Shown here: in pieces, positions 27,334 to 35,814 of the stretch
Numbering within the stretch: the first letter of the stretch is position 1
Layout: each line of letters starts with the position of its first letter
Assembly (NCBI GenBank): GCA_022736715.1
Contig: DZDJ01000018.1
Coordinates: 1-56,513 of the forward strand
Direction: 5' to 3'
Length of the DNA stretch: 56,513 nt
Origin: Edaphobacter aggregans
GTDB lineage: Bacteria > Acidobacteriota > Terriglobia > Terriglobales > Acidobacteriaceae
Notes under the pieces: generated by a model
Told to the model about the DNA's origin: nothing
Databases searched by the model: none
What the model saw: the letters and a program-made list of their open reading frames with translations, nothing else
Made by a program: the position numbers and the translations under genes

Positions 27334-27797
27334 CCGTCCGCCATGCTCCGGAAAAATATCCTGTTGCCCAGTCTAAGGCAAAAGCAGAGTTACTGAGAGG
27401 AGCAGGCTTTTTGAAGTGAGTGCCTGGCCGCCGCTCCCTGTTGGCCGCGTCCGCTCAGGACCTGCGGCTTCGTCTTGCACTCTCTCTGCTTCTGCTTTAA
27501 ACATGCCGCCGCAAATGCAGCAGAATCACCCGGGAACAGAACCGGCTGCTGCCTGCGTATCTTGCACAGTAGTTGCAGACAGTTGCAACCAGCACTGACA
27601 TAGTAATGACCAGTTTGTGGCATTGCGCGGAACGGAAAAATGCTGGAAACTGCTGTATGTAAACAGGATGTAGTAACTGGAATATGTAACTTCTGCAACC
27701 GGGACTTATGTAACTTTGACAGACCAATTTATACGCAACTTCGGCAATCCGATTGCGTCTAACACGGTGAGTAGCGACAAGCAAAGGAGGCCACGCG
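27334..27797. other. Repeat-containing gap before the 75-residue gene
   Basis: This 464-bp region holds one copy of repeat family 1 (27373-27499) and then about 300 bp without a convincing gene. The leftward frames here are compositionally unlike the neighbouring proteins. The last part provides the leader of the gene at 27798, with a strong AAAGGAGG. Confidence 0.5.
27373..27499 (+). repeat. Repeat family 1, copy a
   Basis: The ~127-bp element begins CTAAGGCAAAAGCAGAGTT and ends near CTCTCTGCTTCTGCTTTAA, so its ends are inverted repeats (CAAAAGCAGAG against CTCTGCTTCTG). The interior shares GCTTTTTG, GGCCGCCGCTCCCTGTTGGC and CCTGCGGCTTCGTCTT with copies at 29985-30109 and 36829-36949. No coding capacity. 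Confidence 0.8.
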
Positions 27798-28025
27798 ATG
27801 GTAGAAAGGTTTTCCCATACCGAACTGGCAAGTCTGCGCGGTGATCTGAAGCAGTCGGGGCTGGACTCCTGGCAGGCTGCGGAACTGATCAGCAGTTTTC
27901 TGGCGGGTCGTGGTTATGGAGTCTCAAGCCAGAATGCGCGCGAGGCCGCGACGCGGATTGAATCGTATGGCTGCACGCTGGAGTCAATGCAGACAGAACT
28001 GGAGAGGTTGGCGCTGGTGATGTAG
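27798..28025 (+). CDS. 75-residue protein of unknown function
   Basis: The ATG at 27798 is preceded by AAAGGAGG with ideal spacing, one of the best ribosome sites in the window. The product MVERFSHTELASLRGDLKQ... is mostly predicted helical, soluble, with regular Leu/Ala/Glu spacing (LTELERLALVM-like end). I do not recognise a family. It stands alone between a repeat region and a terminator hairpin, so it is probably a monocistronic, well-translated gene, perhaps regulatory. Confidence 0.7.
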   Translation: MVERFSHTELASLRGDLKQSGLDSWQAAELISSFLAGRGYGVSSQNAREAATRIESYGCTLESMQTELERLALVM

Positions 28026-28141
28026 AGACCAGCACGTGGGACATAAGATTGCGCTCCCGCGCACACCCAAAGTGGTCCCTTTCAAAGCCCACTCTCCCGG
28101 AGTGGCTCTGGGGTGTTGCCGATCAGGTGAGCGGAATAGCA

Positions 28142-28167
28142 AAGGCCGGGCCAACCAGTCCGGCCTT
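28142..28167. terminator. Hairpin between convergent genes
   Basis: AAGGCCGG (28142-28149) pairs with CCGGCCTT (28160-28167) around a 10-nt loop. It is placed between the end of the 75-residue gene and the end of the leftward ABC permease, where it could serve both. Confidence 0.65.
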
Positions 28168-28186
28168 CTGCCTTTAATAATTAAGA

Positions 28187-29464
28187 TCACTCGTATTTCA
28201 GAGTTTCCACCGGGTCGAGCCCGGCTGCACGGTTTGCCGGTAAGGTCCCAAAGATGACACCCACCAGAACGGATGTCCCTAGGGCAATCACTACAGACAG
28301 ATAAGAAATAGGAATCTGGTACTCGGTCAGAAAGCCAATCGAAAGGGGAATCGCCAGACCCAGCACCGTCCCAATCAATCCGCCGGAAAGTGAGATGAAG
28401 ACCGCTTCCACGAGAAACTGCAATCGAATCTCCCGCGAAGTGGCTCCCAGCGCCTTGCGGATGCCGATTTCCTTGATGCGCGCCTGAACGTTGGCCAGCA
28501 TACTGTTCATGATGCCGACGCCACTGACCACCAGGGTGATAGCGGCCGCCAGTGTGAGCACAATAGTGAGCAGGGTGGCAATCTGGCCCATCATGTTCAG
28601 GACCTGCGTGAGCGTCTGTGCTTTATATACAGAGCTGGCGCGGTGGCGCGAATGAATAATTTCGACAATCTGCTGCGAGGCCGGAACCACCTGGCCGGCC
28701 TGCGCCAGACTGAAGTAAAGCTGTTTGACGCTGTCAGTCCCGGTAAAGTATCGCGCCACAGGATATGGAATCAAAATCGTCTGGTCTTCAATTTCAGACT
28801 GGCCAAAGGTGGTTACACTCTCCTTAAATGTGCCGGTAATGACAAACGGAATGCCCTTGATCGTAAAACTATGGCCAACGGCTGCGTCTGCGCTGCCAAA
28901 CATGCTTTTGGCAAAAGGCGCAGTCACCACGGCAACTTTGGCGTGAGTGACGGCGTCCTGATCATCAAAGAAGCGCCCGGAAAGCACGATCAGATTGCGC
29001 ACCTGACGATACTGTGGCGAGACACCAAGCACCAGAGTGTCCCGGACAACGCCTCCACCCATGCTGACGCGGTCGTGCATATCGAGGACAGGGGACGAAG
29101 CGATGATTCCGGGCACCTGCTGCAGAACGGCGCTCAGGTCGTCCCTGGTCAGAAAATCCTGGTTGCTGGTTGTGGTGCCGACCGAGTTCCCGCCGCCGGA
29201 ATACTCCACCTCCACCATATTGGGAGCAATGCTCTGGATCAGCCGAAGCGCATACTCCCGGCCAGTCAGACCGATGGTGACCACCAGAATGATAGAAGCT
29301 GATCCAATGACCATACCAAGCATGGTCAATAAAAATCGCACTTTGCTGGCGCGAAAACTGTCGATAGCCAACTGCACTATTTCGCTGAAAAGCATGGTGG
29401 TACGCGCGCTGGCCAGGGTGCGTTCAAAGGACACCGGATTCGGAGAACTGGACAATGGAGCCAT
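28187..29464 (-). CDS. MacB/FtsX-type ABC transporter permease
   Basis: The 425-residue product has one N-terminal membrane helix (VRFLLTMLGMVIGSASIILVV), a large MacB-type periplasmic core domain and three C-terminal helices of the FtsX fold, with RIKEIGIRKALGATSREIRLQFL. Such permeases act mechanically with a separate ATPase (lipoprotein release, efflux or signalling). No ATP-binding subunit is adjacent, so its partner must be elsewhere. The start is uncertain: ATGs at 29464 and 29395 and an open frame to 29533 all lack a good ribosome site. It is divergent from tRNA-Ser. Confidence 0.88.
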   Translation of the reverse strand: MAPLSSSPNPVSFERTLASARTTMLFSEIVQLAIDSFRASKVRFLLTMLGMVIGSASIILVVTIGLTGREYALRLIQSIAPNMVEVEYSGGGNSVGTTTSNQDFLTRDDLSAVLQQVPGIIASSPVLDMHDRVSMGGGVVRDTLVLGVSPQYRQVRNLIVLSGRFFDDQDAVTHAKVAVVTAPFAKSMFGSADAAVGHSFTIKGIPFVITGTFKESVTTFGQSEIEDQTILIPYPVARYFTGTDSVKQLYFSLAQAGQVVPASQQIVEIIHSRHRASSVYKAQTLTQVLNMMGQIATLLTIVLTLAAAITLVVSGVGIMNSMLANVQARIKEIGIRKALGATSREIRLQFLVEAVFISLSGGLIGTVLGLAIPLSIGFLTEYQIPISYLSVVIALGTSVLVGVIFGTLPANRAAGLDPVETLKYE

Positions 29465-29661
29465 GAATAATGAGAAGACTTCTGCTGTTGGATGTAGGTG
29501 GCAGCCCAGGCGGTGCAAAACCAACAACGCCATGCACTGGAACGGCTTTCCTGTGGTTAGTTTACCCTCACCTTGCTCTTTCTGGCGTCTTCAGAGAGGA
29601 GGGCTCAGGAGGGCATTCCGATTCAGGCCGGAGCCAGAACAATCTTTCACCACACTCATCG

Positions 29662-29667
29662 TATAAT
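29662..29667 (+). promoter_or_regulatory. -10 box of the tRNA-Ser promoter
   Basis: A consensus TATAAT lies 20 bp upstream of the tRNA 5' end. No good -35 hexamer is found at 16-18 bp upstream. Confidence 0.55.
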
Positions 29668-29686
29668 CAGGAGGTCTGCCACTTGC

Positions 29687-29776
29687 GGAGGGATGTGTGA
29701 GTGGTTGAAACAGGCGGTCTTGAAAACCGCTTTACCCTGACGGGTAACGGGGGTTCGAATCCCTCTCCCTCCGCCA
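29687..29776 (+). tRNA. tRNA-Ser(UGA)
   Basis: The acceptor arm GGAGGGA pairs with TCCCTCC, followed by discriminator G and an encoded CCA. The anticodon stem GCGGT/ACCGC frames loop CTTGAAA with anticodon TGA, reading UCA-type serine codons. A long variable arm (CCCTGACGGG) marks a class II tRNA, and the T-loop GGTTCGAATCC is canonical. The 90-nt length suits serine. Confidence 0.97.
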
Positions 29777-29820
29777 CTCCTTTCTGCTCCACTTCACAAC
29801 CTGGCCTGCCAGCTCCACTT

Positions 29821-29937
29821 ATAGCGGTTCTCCAGTTTTCGTGGAGTTTCTAGGAATATGCAGGACGGCTTTTTCTTGAGAAAAAAGCCGTTTCAGGGCA
29901 TCACGTTCCCTCTAGACCAACTGGAAAACCGCATATA
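29821..29937 (+). repeat. Repeat family 2, copy a
   Basis: The ~117-bp element has terminal inverted repeats AGCGGTTCTCCAGTT (29823-29837) and AACTGGAAAACCGC (29919-29932). An internal palindrome centres on ACGGCTTTTTCTTGAG / AAAAAAGCCGT. The internal strings GCAGGACGGC and CAGGGCATCACGTTCCCTC recur in copies at 36731-36828 and 48717-48827. It follows the tRNA by 44 bp. Confidence 0.85.
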
Positions 29938-29984
29938 GCCGCCCGCAGCAACCACCGCAGGCAGTCAATTCGTCCCCTCCCGTA

Positions 29985-30109
29985 TACGGCAAAAGCGGAG
30001 TCGTTGTGCGGTGTACGCTTTTTGCAGGGAGTGCGCGGCCACCACTCCCTGTTGGTTGTGCACGGCGGAGGGCCTGCGGCTTCATCTTACATTCTCCCTG
30101 CTTTCGCTT
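29985..30109 (+). repeat. Repeat family 1, copy b
   Basis: A diverged copy in the same orientation as copy a: TACGGCAAAAGCGGAGTCG at the left, GCTTTTTGCAGGGAGTG and CCACTCCCTGTTGG inside, GGCCTGCGGCTTCATCTTAC, and CTCCCTGCTTTCGCTT at the right. It lies 47 bp after repeat family 2 copy a. Together with that copy it fills the 410-bp gap between tRNA-Ser and the DUF427 gene. Confidence 0.78.
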
Positions 30110-30136
30110 GAGCCAGAGCCATCTGAATTCAAGACA

Positions 30137-30162
30137 AAAAGGCCGCCCAATGGCAGCCTTTT
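30137..30162 (-). terminator. Terminator downstream of the DUF427 gene
   Basis: AAAAGGCCGCC and GGCAGCCTTTT form a stem with one mismatch around a CAAT loop. Leftward transcripts would end in GGCTGCC...GCCTTTTT. It lies 25 bp past the DUF427 stop. Confidence 0.6.
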
Positions 30163-30186
30163 GTGTGCTTTGCGCAGGAAGCCAGA

Positions 30187-30471
30187 CTACTTGGTGATCT
30201 CAACTCCGCGCCAGAAGGCGACGTGGTTCTTGATGTCGCGGGCCGCCGGTTTCGGATCCGGGTAATACCAGGCTGCGTCCGGGTTCTCCTGCCCGTCGAC
30301 CAGCAGGGTGTAATAGCGCGCCTGCCCCTTCCACGGGCAAGTGGAGAGTGTGGAACTGGGTTTAAAGTATTCGCGCCGGATGCTGCTGTCGGGGAAGTAT
30401 AGATTCCCCTCAACTGTTTTTACATCATCACTTTCCGCCAGAAGCTGACCGTTCCAGATTGCTTTTGCCAT
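30187..30471 (-). CDS. DUF427 domain protein
   Basis: The 94-residue product MAKAIWNGQLLAESDD... carries the DUF427 hallmarks: VEGNLYFPDSSIRREYF, STCPWKGQARYYTL (the CPWKG core), NPDAAWYYPDPKPAARDIKNHVAFW. The fold is a small beta-rich domain of unresolved biochemistry. GGAAG lies just upstream of the ATG at 30471. Monocistronic, with its own terminator. Confidence 0.9.
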   Translation of the reverse strand: MAKAIWNGQLLAESDDVKTVEGNLYFPDSSIRREYFKPSSTLSTCPWKGQARYYTLLVDGQENPDAAWYYPDPKPAARDIKNHVAFWRGVEITK

Positions 30472-30627
30472 AGTTCTTCCGTTCATTCTGGTCAGCCGCC
30501 ACAGTGCCAGCCGTCCGGTTTTCCCCCTCGCATTACATGGCATTTGTAGCAGATTTTGCCGCTGAAAACAAAGGCCACCGCAGGAGTAGTATACCTGTAA
30601 TTAGCAAACAAAAGGCGAAAAACTGAC

Positions 30628-30660
30628 GGCCTCCCGGCGATGGGATGTGGACGGGAGGCC
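30628..30660 (-). terminator. Terminator of the 30684-31118 gene
   Basis: GGCCTCCCG (30628-30636) pairs with CGGGAGGCC (30652-30660). Leftward, the stem is followed by GTCAGTTTTT. It lies 24 bp after the stop codon. Confidence 0.78.
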
Positions 30661-30683
30661 CGGAATTTCGTTACGGCTGCCGC

Positions 30684-31118
30684 TTAGCGCTGATTCTGGA
30701 AGCGCTGCAAATAGCCCTCGTAGCGTTCGCGGGCCATTTGCGAGCGGCCCAGCAGCTCGGCTGTTTGCCGCATGAACGGCGTGCCGACGGTGCGCTGATA
30801 CTCCTCATGAAAGGCCTGATAGCGGGCATAGATGAGTATGCCTTCCCCCTGGGTATCGAAGAAAAGGTCGGCATCTATCGCGCCGCGCAGGACGAAGGAG
30901 TGCGCCATCTCCCAATAAGTGATCACCTGCCGCCAATAGGCATTTTCCGGTCGGCTGTAATCGCGTTGCAGCCCGAGGAATTCCTCAAAATTGCCCGGCT
31001 TGAAGTCGAAAATCACAAAATGGCGCGCCGTGCGCATGGTCTCTTCACGGCGCAGTTCGTAGAGCTTCAGAATCAGTTCGGCATCGGTGCTGGTTGCCAG
31101 TGTGGTGGCCATCGTCAT
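30684..31118 (-). CDS. Conserved-looking soluble protein of unknown function
   Basis: The 144-residue product is soluble and helix-rich, with Trp/Tyr/Arg-rich segments (LYELRREETMRTARHF, YWRQVITYWEMAHSF, EYQRTVGTPFMRQ). I do not recognise a domain. AAGGA lies 11 nt before the ATG at 31118, and a second ATG follows two codons later. It is downstream of topA by 98 bp on the same strand and ends in a strong terminator, so it may be the last gene of a dprA-topA transcript. Confidence 0.7.
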   Translation of the reverse strand: MTMATTLATSTDAELILKLYELRREETMRTARHFVIFDFKPGNFEEFLGLQRDYSRPENAYWRQVITYWEMAHSFVLRGAIDADLFFDTQGEGILIYARYQAFHEEYQRTVGTPFMRQTAELLGRSQMARERYEGYLQRFQNQR

Positions 31119-31215
31119 ACGGAGATCGTTCCTTTTCGTGAAAGGCAAGCCAGGCGCCGCGCTGCATCCGGGTGCCTGGGGTTCATTAATCGTTGTCGTC
31201 CGCCGCGCCGGAGCA

Positions 31216-34002
31216 TCAGGCGACGGTTTCCACCAGCGGCCGCGTCTTTTCCGGGTCAGGGGCGGAGACCTTTGGCGCGGGGCCGGCGATCTTGCGGATA
31301 TAGGAACAGGTGGAAACGACCGGCTCCTCCTCTTCGCCTTTCTTCCGGCGGCGCTTCGGGAGAGCCTCCTTGTTATTCGGACAAACAAGGTGGGTGCCGT
31401 CCTTGTCGACCAGTTCCAGCAGGTAGGGGCTGCCGCACTTCGGGCACTTCTCCTTCACCAGCTTCTGGTTCGACGTAAAGTCGCACTTGGGATAGTTGGT
31501 GCAGCCATAGAAGATGTTGCCGGTGCGCGCCTTCCGCTCCGCCAGATCGCCACCGTCTTTCGGACACTTTACATCCAGCAGGTTCTGCTTGATGTATTTG
31601 CACTTGGGATAGCCGGAGCAGCTGATGAACTCACCGTACGGGCCGCTGCGCTGCACCAGTTGCAGACCGCACCTGGGGCAGTTCTCATCGACCGGAACCG
31701 GCGGCTTCTGCTGCTGCTTCTGCGTGAGCTTGCGGATGGTCTTGCACGGAGGATCGGCGTTGTAATCCGGACAGGCCATGAAGGCGCCGAACGGACCATT
31801 GCGCAGCACCATCACCTGGCCGCAGTTGTCGCAGAACTCCTCTTCGGCCTCGCCATCCTGGGCATCCGGAGAGGCCAGGTCGGGCTTGGCCGCGTAGTTT
31901 TCCCGTGTGTAGTCGCAACTGAGCTGCTCGACTGTGATCTTTTTGCCGCGGCCGGAGGCTTCCGCAATGGCTGCCGTCAGTTCCCTGGTATCGGCCACCT
32001 CTTTGGAGAAGTCGACAGCTCCGCCGGTCACCGCGCGAACGGTCATGGGGAAATGCAGCGCCGTGGTCAGCTTCTTGATGACGGCCTTCGGGTCCTTCTT
32101 CCACGGCCCGGCAGCCACGTTCATCGGTTTGGATTTGGTGAAGTTACTGCACGCATAGAAGCTGCCGAACTTGCCCCACTTCAGCACCAGCGGATTGCCA
32201 CACTGCGGACACTGCTCGCTGGTGGCCTCCTCCATCCGCTTAATGTCTTCCATGCTGGCCTCGGCCACCTTCAGTTCTTCCTCAAAGTGGTCATAAAAAC
32301 CCTTCAGCAGGTCGGTCCATTTCTCCTGGCCTGCTTCGACTGCATCCAGCTCAGTTTCCAACTGGGCCGTGTAATCGAACTTGAAGATGTAGGGGAAATT
32401 CTTAACCAGCAACTCCGTCACCACCATGCCAATTTCCGTCGGCACCAGCCTGGACTTGATCTTCTTGGCGTAGTCCCGCTCCTGGATGGTGTTGATGATG
32501 CTGGCATAGGTGGACGGACGCCCGATGCCACGCTCTTCCAGCGTCTTCACCAGAGAAGCCTCGTTATAGCGCGGCGGCGGCTCGGTGAATTTCTGCTCGT
32601 GTTCCAGCTCCACTTTGGAGAGCTTCTGCCCGTCCCTCAGGTCTGGCAACGGCGTATCTTCCGAGTCGCCCTGCCAGACGGCCAGAAAGCCATCAAACTT
32701 CAGGATGGAGCCGGTGACGCGGAAATCGTAGGTGCGATCTGCCCTGGCCGCAATCTCCACACTGGTCTGGTCAAAGACGGCGGGCATCATCTGCGACGCC
32801 ACAAACCGCTGCCAGATCATCTTGTAGAGCTTGTACTGCTCATCGCTCAACCACTTGCGGATGGAGTCCGGCGTGTACTGCACGCTGGTGGGGCGGATGG
32901 CCTCGTGCGCGTCCTGCGCATTCTTTTTACCTTTGTAATCCACCGGCTTTTCCGGCAGATATTTGGCTCCGTGCTTTTGCTGGATATACTCCCGCGCCGC
33001 GGCCACGGCATCCGGTGATACACGGGTGGAGTCCGTACGCATGTAGGTGATCAGACCGACGGTGCCATCCTTACCCAGCTCCACACCTTCATACAAACGC
33101 TGCGCGACGCCCATGGTGCGGCGGACGTTGAAACCCAGCCGGCCGGCGGCGTCCTGCTGTAGTTTGCTGGTGATGTAGGGCGCGCGCGGGTTCTGGCGGC
33201 GCTCCTTGCGCTCCACCTGCGCAACCGACCAGATGGCCTTGTCCAACTGCTGCAGCACGCGGGTTGTCTGTGCTTCGCTGGCCAGCGCTCCAGAGAGAAA
33301 CTGCTCCTTGCCGTCCTTGTCCTCGCCATTGGCAACGCGGGCCGGTTCGCCGTCAATCCCGGTGAATTTTGCAAAGAAGCGGCTGCCGGGGGCCGACTCC
33401 AGATGTGCCCCGATGATCCAGTACTCGACCGGCCGAAAGGCATTGATCTCGCGCTCGCGCTCCACGATGAGCCGCAGAGCGACCGTCTGCACGCGTCCGG
33501 CAGAAAGTCCGCGGCGTACCTTGTCCCAGAGCAGCGGAGAAATCTGATACCCCACCAGGCGGTCCAGCACGCGGCGCGTCTGCTGGGCAAACATCAGGTT
33601 CTTGTCGATGTTGCGCGCATGCGCGAAGGCGGCCTTGACGGCCTTGGGCGTGATCTCATTAAAGGTGACGCGCTGCAGCGTTGCCCCTTTGCGGATGGAC
33701 GGCCGCAACTGCATCTCCAGATGGGCGGCAATCGCCTCGCCCTCGCGGTCCGGGTCAGGCGCCAGATAGACGAACTCGGCCTTGGCCGCCAGCTTTTTCA
33801 GACGGTCAACCACTTTCTCCTTGCCCGGAGAAACGACCAGGGTCGGCTCAAAGGTCCGCTTCTTCAGTTCTACGCCAATGTCGTTTTTAGGCAGATCCAT
33901 GATGTGGCCGATGGAGGCCTCCACCACGTAGTCATTACCAAGATATTTACTGATCGTTTTGGCCTTGGCAGGCGATTCCACGATCACCAGTGATTTGCTC
34001 AT
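31216..34002 (-). CDS. topA: DNA topoisomerase I
   Basis: Type IA topoisomerase relaxes negative supercoils. The 928-residue product opens with the Toprim domain (SLVIVESPAKAKTISKYLG, APDPDREGEAIAAHLEMQL). The catalytic tyrosine follows in LITYMRTDSTRV, then MPAVFDQTSVEI and a long C-terminal zinc-ribbon array. I count five Cys4-type repeats beginning CPQCGNPL, CDNCGQVM, CPRCGLQL, CPKDGGDL and CPKCGSPY; the fourth has only CPKD in its first half. The tail is basic (PKRRRKKGEEEE). dprA lies immediately upstream, the widespread smf-topA arrangement. Confidence 0.97.
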   Translation of the reverse strand: MSKSLVIVESPAKAKTISKYLGNDYVVEASIGHIMDLPKNDIGVELKKRTFEPTLVVSPGKEKVVDRLKKLAAKAEFVYLAPDPDREGEAIAAHLEMQLRPSIRKGATLQRVTFNEITPKAVKAAFAHARNIDKNLMFAQQTRRVLDRLVGYQISPLLWDKVRRGLSAGRVQTVALRLIVEREREINAFRPVEYWIIGAHLESAPGSRFFAKFTGIDGEPARVANGEDKDGKEQFLSGALASEAQTTRVLQQLDKAIWSVAQVERKERRQNPRAPYITSKLQQDAAGRLGFNVRRTMGVAQRLYEGVELGKDGTVGLITYMRTDSTRVSPDAVAAAREYIQQKHGAKYLPEKPVDYKGKKNAQDAHEAIRPTSVQYTPDSIRKWLSDEQYKLYKMIWQRFVASQMMPAVFDQTSVEIAARADRTYDFRVTGSILKFDGFLAVWQGDSEDTPLPDLRDGQKLSKVELEHEQKFTEPPPRYNEASLVKTLEERGIGRPSTYASIINTIQERDYAKKIKSRLVPTEIGMVVTELLVKNFPYIFKFDYTAQLETELDAVEAGQEKWTDLLKGFYDHFEEELKVAEASMEDIKRMEEATSEQCPQCGNPLVLKWGKFGSFYACSNFTKSKPMNVAAGPWKKDPKAVIKKLTTALHFPMTVRAVTGGAVDFSKEVADTRELTAAIAEASGRGKKITVEQLSCDYTRENYAAKPDLASPDAQDGEAEEEFCDNCGQVMVLRNGPFGAFMACPDYNADPPCKTIRKLTQKQQQKPPVPVDENCPRCGLQLVQRSGPYGEFISCSGYPKCKYIKQNLLDVKCPKDGGDLAERKARTGNIFYGCTNYPKCDFTSNQKLVKEKCPKCGSPYLLELVDKDGTHLVCPNNKEALPKRRRKKGEEEEPVVSTCSYIRKIAGPAPKVSAPDPEKTRPLVETVA

Positions 34003-34169
34003 TGTCTTCCTTAATTGAGGGTGACTGCCGCAATCAACAATCTACCCCCCCTACTTTCCGCAGAGCGCTCCGCTCCGCCTTGCTGTCTTCCAACAGCCGT
34101 CCCTTGCAGAACCTAACATGGTCTGCGGCAGGGAATCCAGTCCGCCGGGCGGCAGACTGTCGCCACGGG

Positions 34170-35363
34170 CTAAAAACTGCGCACATAATTCTTACCCGGA
34201 AGCTGCTTCACCCGCCCTGCCAGCTCCAGCTCAAACAGAGCCGTAAATATCTCAGAAGATGTCAGTTGTGGCTCCAGCTTCTCTATAATCTCATCGAGCT
34301 GGGTCGATTCATCGTGGCGGAGCTGATCCAGTACCTGCCGTTCCCGTTCTGGCAATGGAACTTCCTGGAATAAGGATGCAGCTCCTGCTGGTTTCGATTC
34401 AGTGTTGGCCATAACTCCCATTTCATCTTCAAGTTGCAGCCGAACCTGCGATGGCAGGTCTTCCCAGACGTCCTCCCAGGTGGCCGTCAGCTTGGCCCCC
34501 TGCTTAATTAAGGTGTTCGGACCCCAGGAATTCTTATTGGTCACGTTGCCCGGAACGGCGTACACATCGCGGTTCTGCTCCAGAGCCATCCGAGCCGTGA
34601 TGCGGGTGCCGCTGTACTCGGCTGCCTCCACCACGAGCACGCCAACGCTCATGCCGCTTAGGATGCGGTTACGGATGGGAAAGTTTTGTGGAGCCGGAAA
34701 GGTCCCCAGCGGGTACTCGCTGACAATTGCGCCGCCACCGGCCAGAATCTGCTCGGCCAGCTTCTTGTTTTCCTTGGGATAGATGACGTCAATGCCAGTA
34801 CCCCAGACGGCCACGGTCTTTCCGCCAGCCGCCAGTGCGCCTTTGTGCGCTGCCGTATCGATGCCGCGGGCCATGCCGCTCAGAATCACCAGGCGGCGTG
34901 TGGCCAGATCGCGCGATAGCATCTCTGCCATGCCGGTGCCGTAGGGCGAGGGGTGCCGCGTTCCCACCACAGCGATACCCGGCCGTTGCAGCAGGCCAAT
35001 GTCTCCGCGGACCCAGAGCGTTGAGGGGGGATCGTAAATCTCGCGCAGGCGCAGCGGATAGCTTTCATCCTCCGGCGTGACCCATTGCCCGCCAGCCTCC
35101 TGAACACGCCGGGCTTCGTCTTCCGCCGCGGCGAGCGCACGGCCATCGAAAACAAATTGCGCCGACTGCGGCGGCAGGCCAGCAGCCTCCAGCTCGGTGA
35201 GCGAAGAATGAAAAATGCGCTCGGCATCCCCGAATTTGGTCATCGCTTTCAGAATGCGCGTAGGCCCCATGCCAGGCGTAAGGGTAAGCGCCAGCCAAGC
35301 CATGCGTCTTTCGTCGCGGGCCAAAGCTTCGCCGACGAGTGCGGGTTGCGCGGGGGAGTCCAT
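34170..35363 (-). CDS. dprA: DNA processing protein DprA
   Basis: DprA (Smf) protects incoming single-stranded DNA and loads RecA during natural transformation. The 397-residue product has an N-terminal helical region (LALTLTPGMGPTRILKAM), the Rossmann-like core with GTRHPSPYG, LSGMARGIDTAAHKGALAAGGKTVAV and GTRITARMALEQNRDVYAVPGN, and a C-terminal winged-helix-like domain (STQLDEIIEKLEPQLTSSEIFTALFELEL). All parts are present, so it should be functional. topA follows after 167 bp. Confidence 0.96.
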   Translation of the reverse strand: MDSPAQPALVGEALARDERRMAWLALTLTPGMGPTRILKAMTKFGDAERIFHSSLTELEAAGLPPQSAQFVFDGRALAAAEDEARRVQEAGGQWVTPEDESYPLRLREIYDPPSTLWVRGDIGLLQRPGIAVVGTRHPSPYGTGMAEMLSRDLATRRLVILSGMARGIDTAAHKGALAAGGKTVAVWGTGIDVIYPKENKKLAEQILAGGGAIVSEYPLGTFPAPQNFPIRNRILSGMSVGVLVVEAAEYSGTRITARMALEQNRDVYAVPGNVTNKNSWGPNTLIKQGAKLTATWEDVWEDLPSQVRLQLEDEMGVMANTESKPAGAASLFQEVPLPERERQVLDQLRHDESTQLDEIIEKLEPQLTSSEIFTALFELELAGRVKQLPGKNYVRSF

Positions 35364-35499
35364 TCTGCCTTTCTGTCCGCGGTCTTCCCGGACGAAAACA
35401 ACTTTTCAATGGACGCATCTGCGAATAAAAAGCATCCATGGCTTGTTCCGGGGCAAACACGCGTATGTCGGCAGAGATTATCGGCTGGCCCCCCGGATG

Positions 35500-35700
35500 T
35501 CAAGGCGCTTGCCGTTCCTCATCGCATTTTTTGCACTCCAGATGATCTCCGATGTGGGCCATGCGCCCGGCTTCCGTAGTTACCCAGGGGCGCTCCTGCC
35601 AGGGCGGATCGTGACGGACGTGCTGCGTGTGTCCACAGAAGAGCACCGCCACCCAGTGGCCTTCCTTATCTTGTAGAAAACCAATAATTTTCTGCTGCAT
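35500..35700 (-). CDS. DUF3565 family protein
   Basis: The 66-residue product MQQKIIGFLQDKEGHWVAV... shows the complete family pattern: FLQDKEGHWVAVLFCGHTQH, HDPPWQERPWVTTEAGR, and a closing CKKCD. Conserved Cys/His residues suggest a small metal-binding fold; function is unknown. It is transcribed alone, leftward, upstream of dprA by 136 bp. Confidence 0.88.
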   Translation of the reverse strand: MQQKIIGFLQDKEGHWVAVLFCGHTQHVRHDPPWQERPWVTTEAGRMAHIGDHLECKKCDEERQAP

Positions 35701-35814
35701 TTCTGCTCCAGTACCACGAGTGCTATTCGGCCAGCACAGCCTGGCGGCTGCGGCCAGGCCGAAAATTTCTCTTGCATTTTATTGTTACACTGGGAAGTGA
35801 TTCCGAGAGCTGCT

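Noticed and set aside
27390-27784. Leftward frames across repeat family 1 copy a
   Set aside because: They run through the non-coding repeat and have biased, Cys/Arg/Ser-rich composition with no support.
31087-33018. 643-codon rightward open frame opposite topA
   Set aside because: Antisense to a fully recognised topoisomerase; no domain and no ribosome site.
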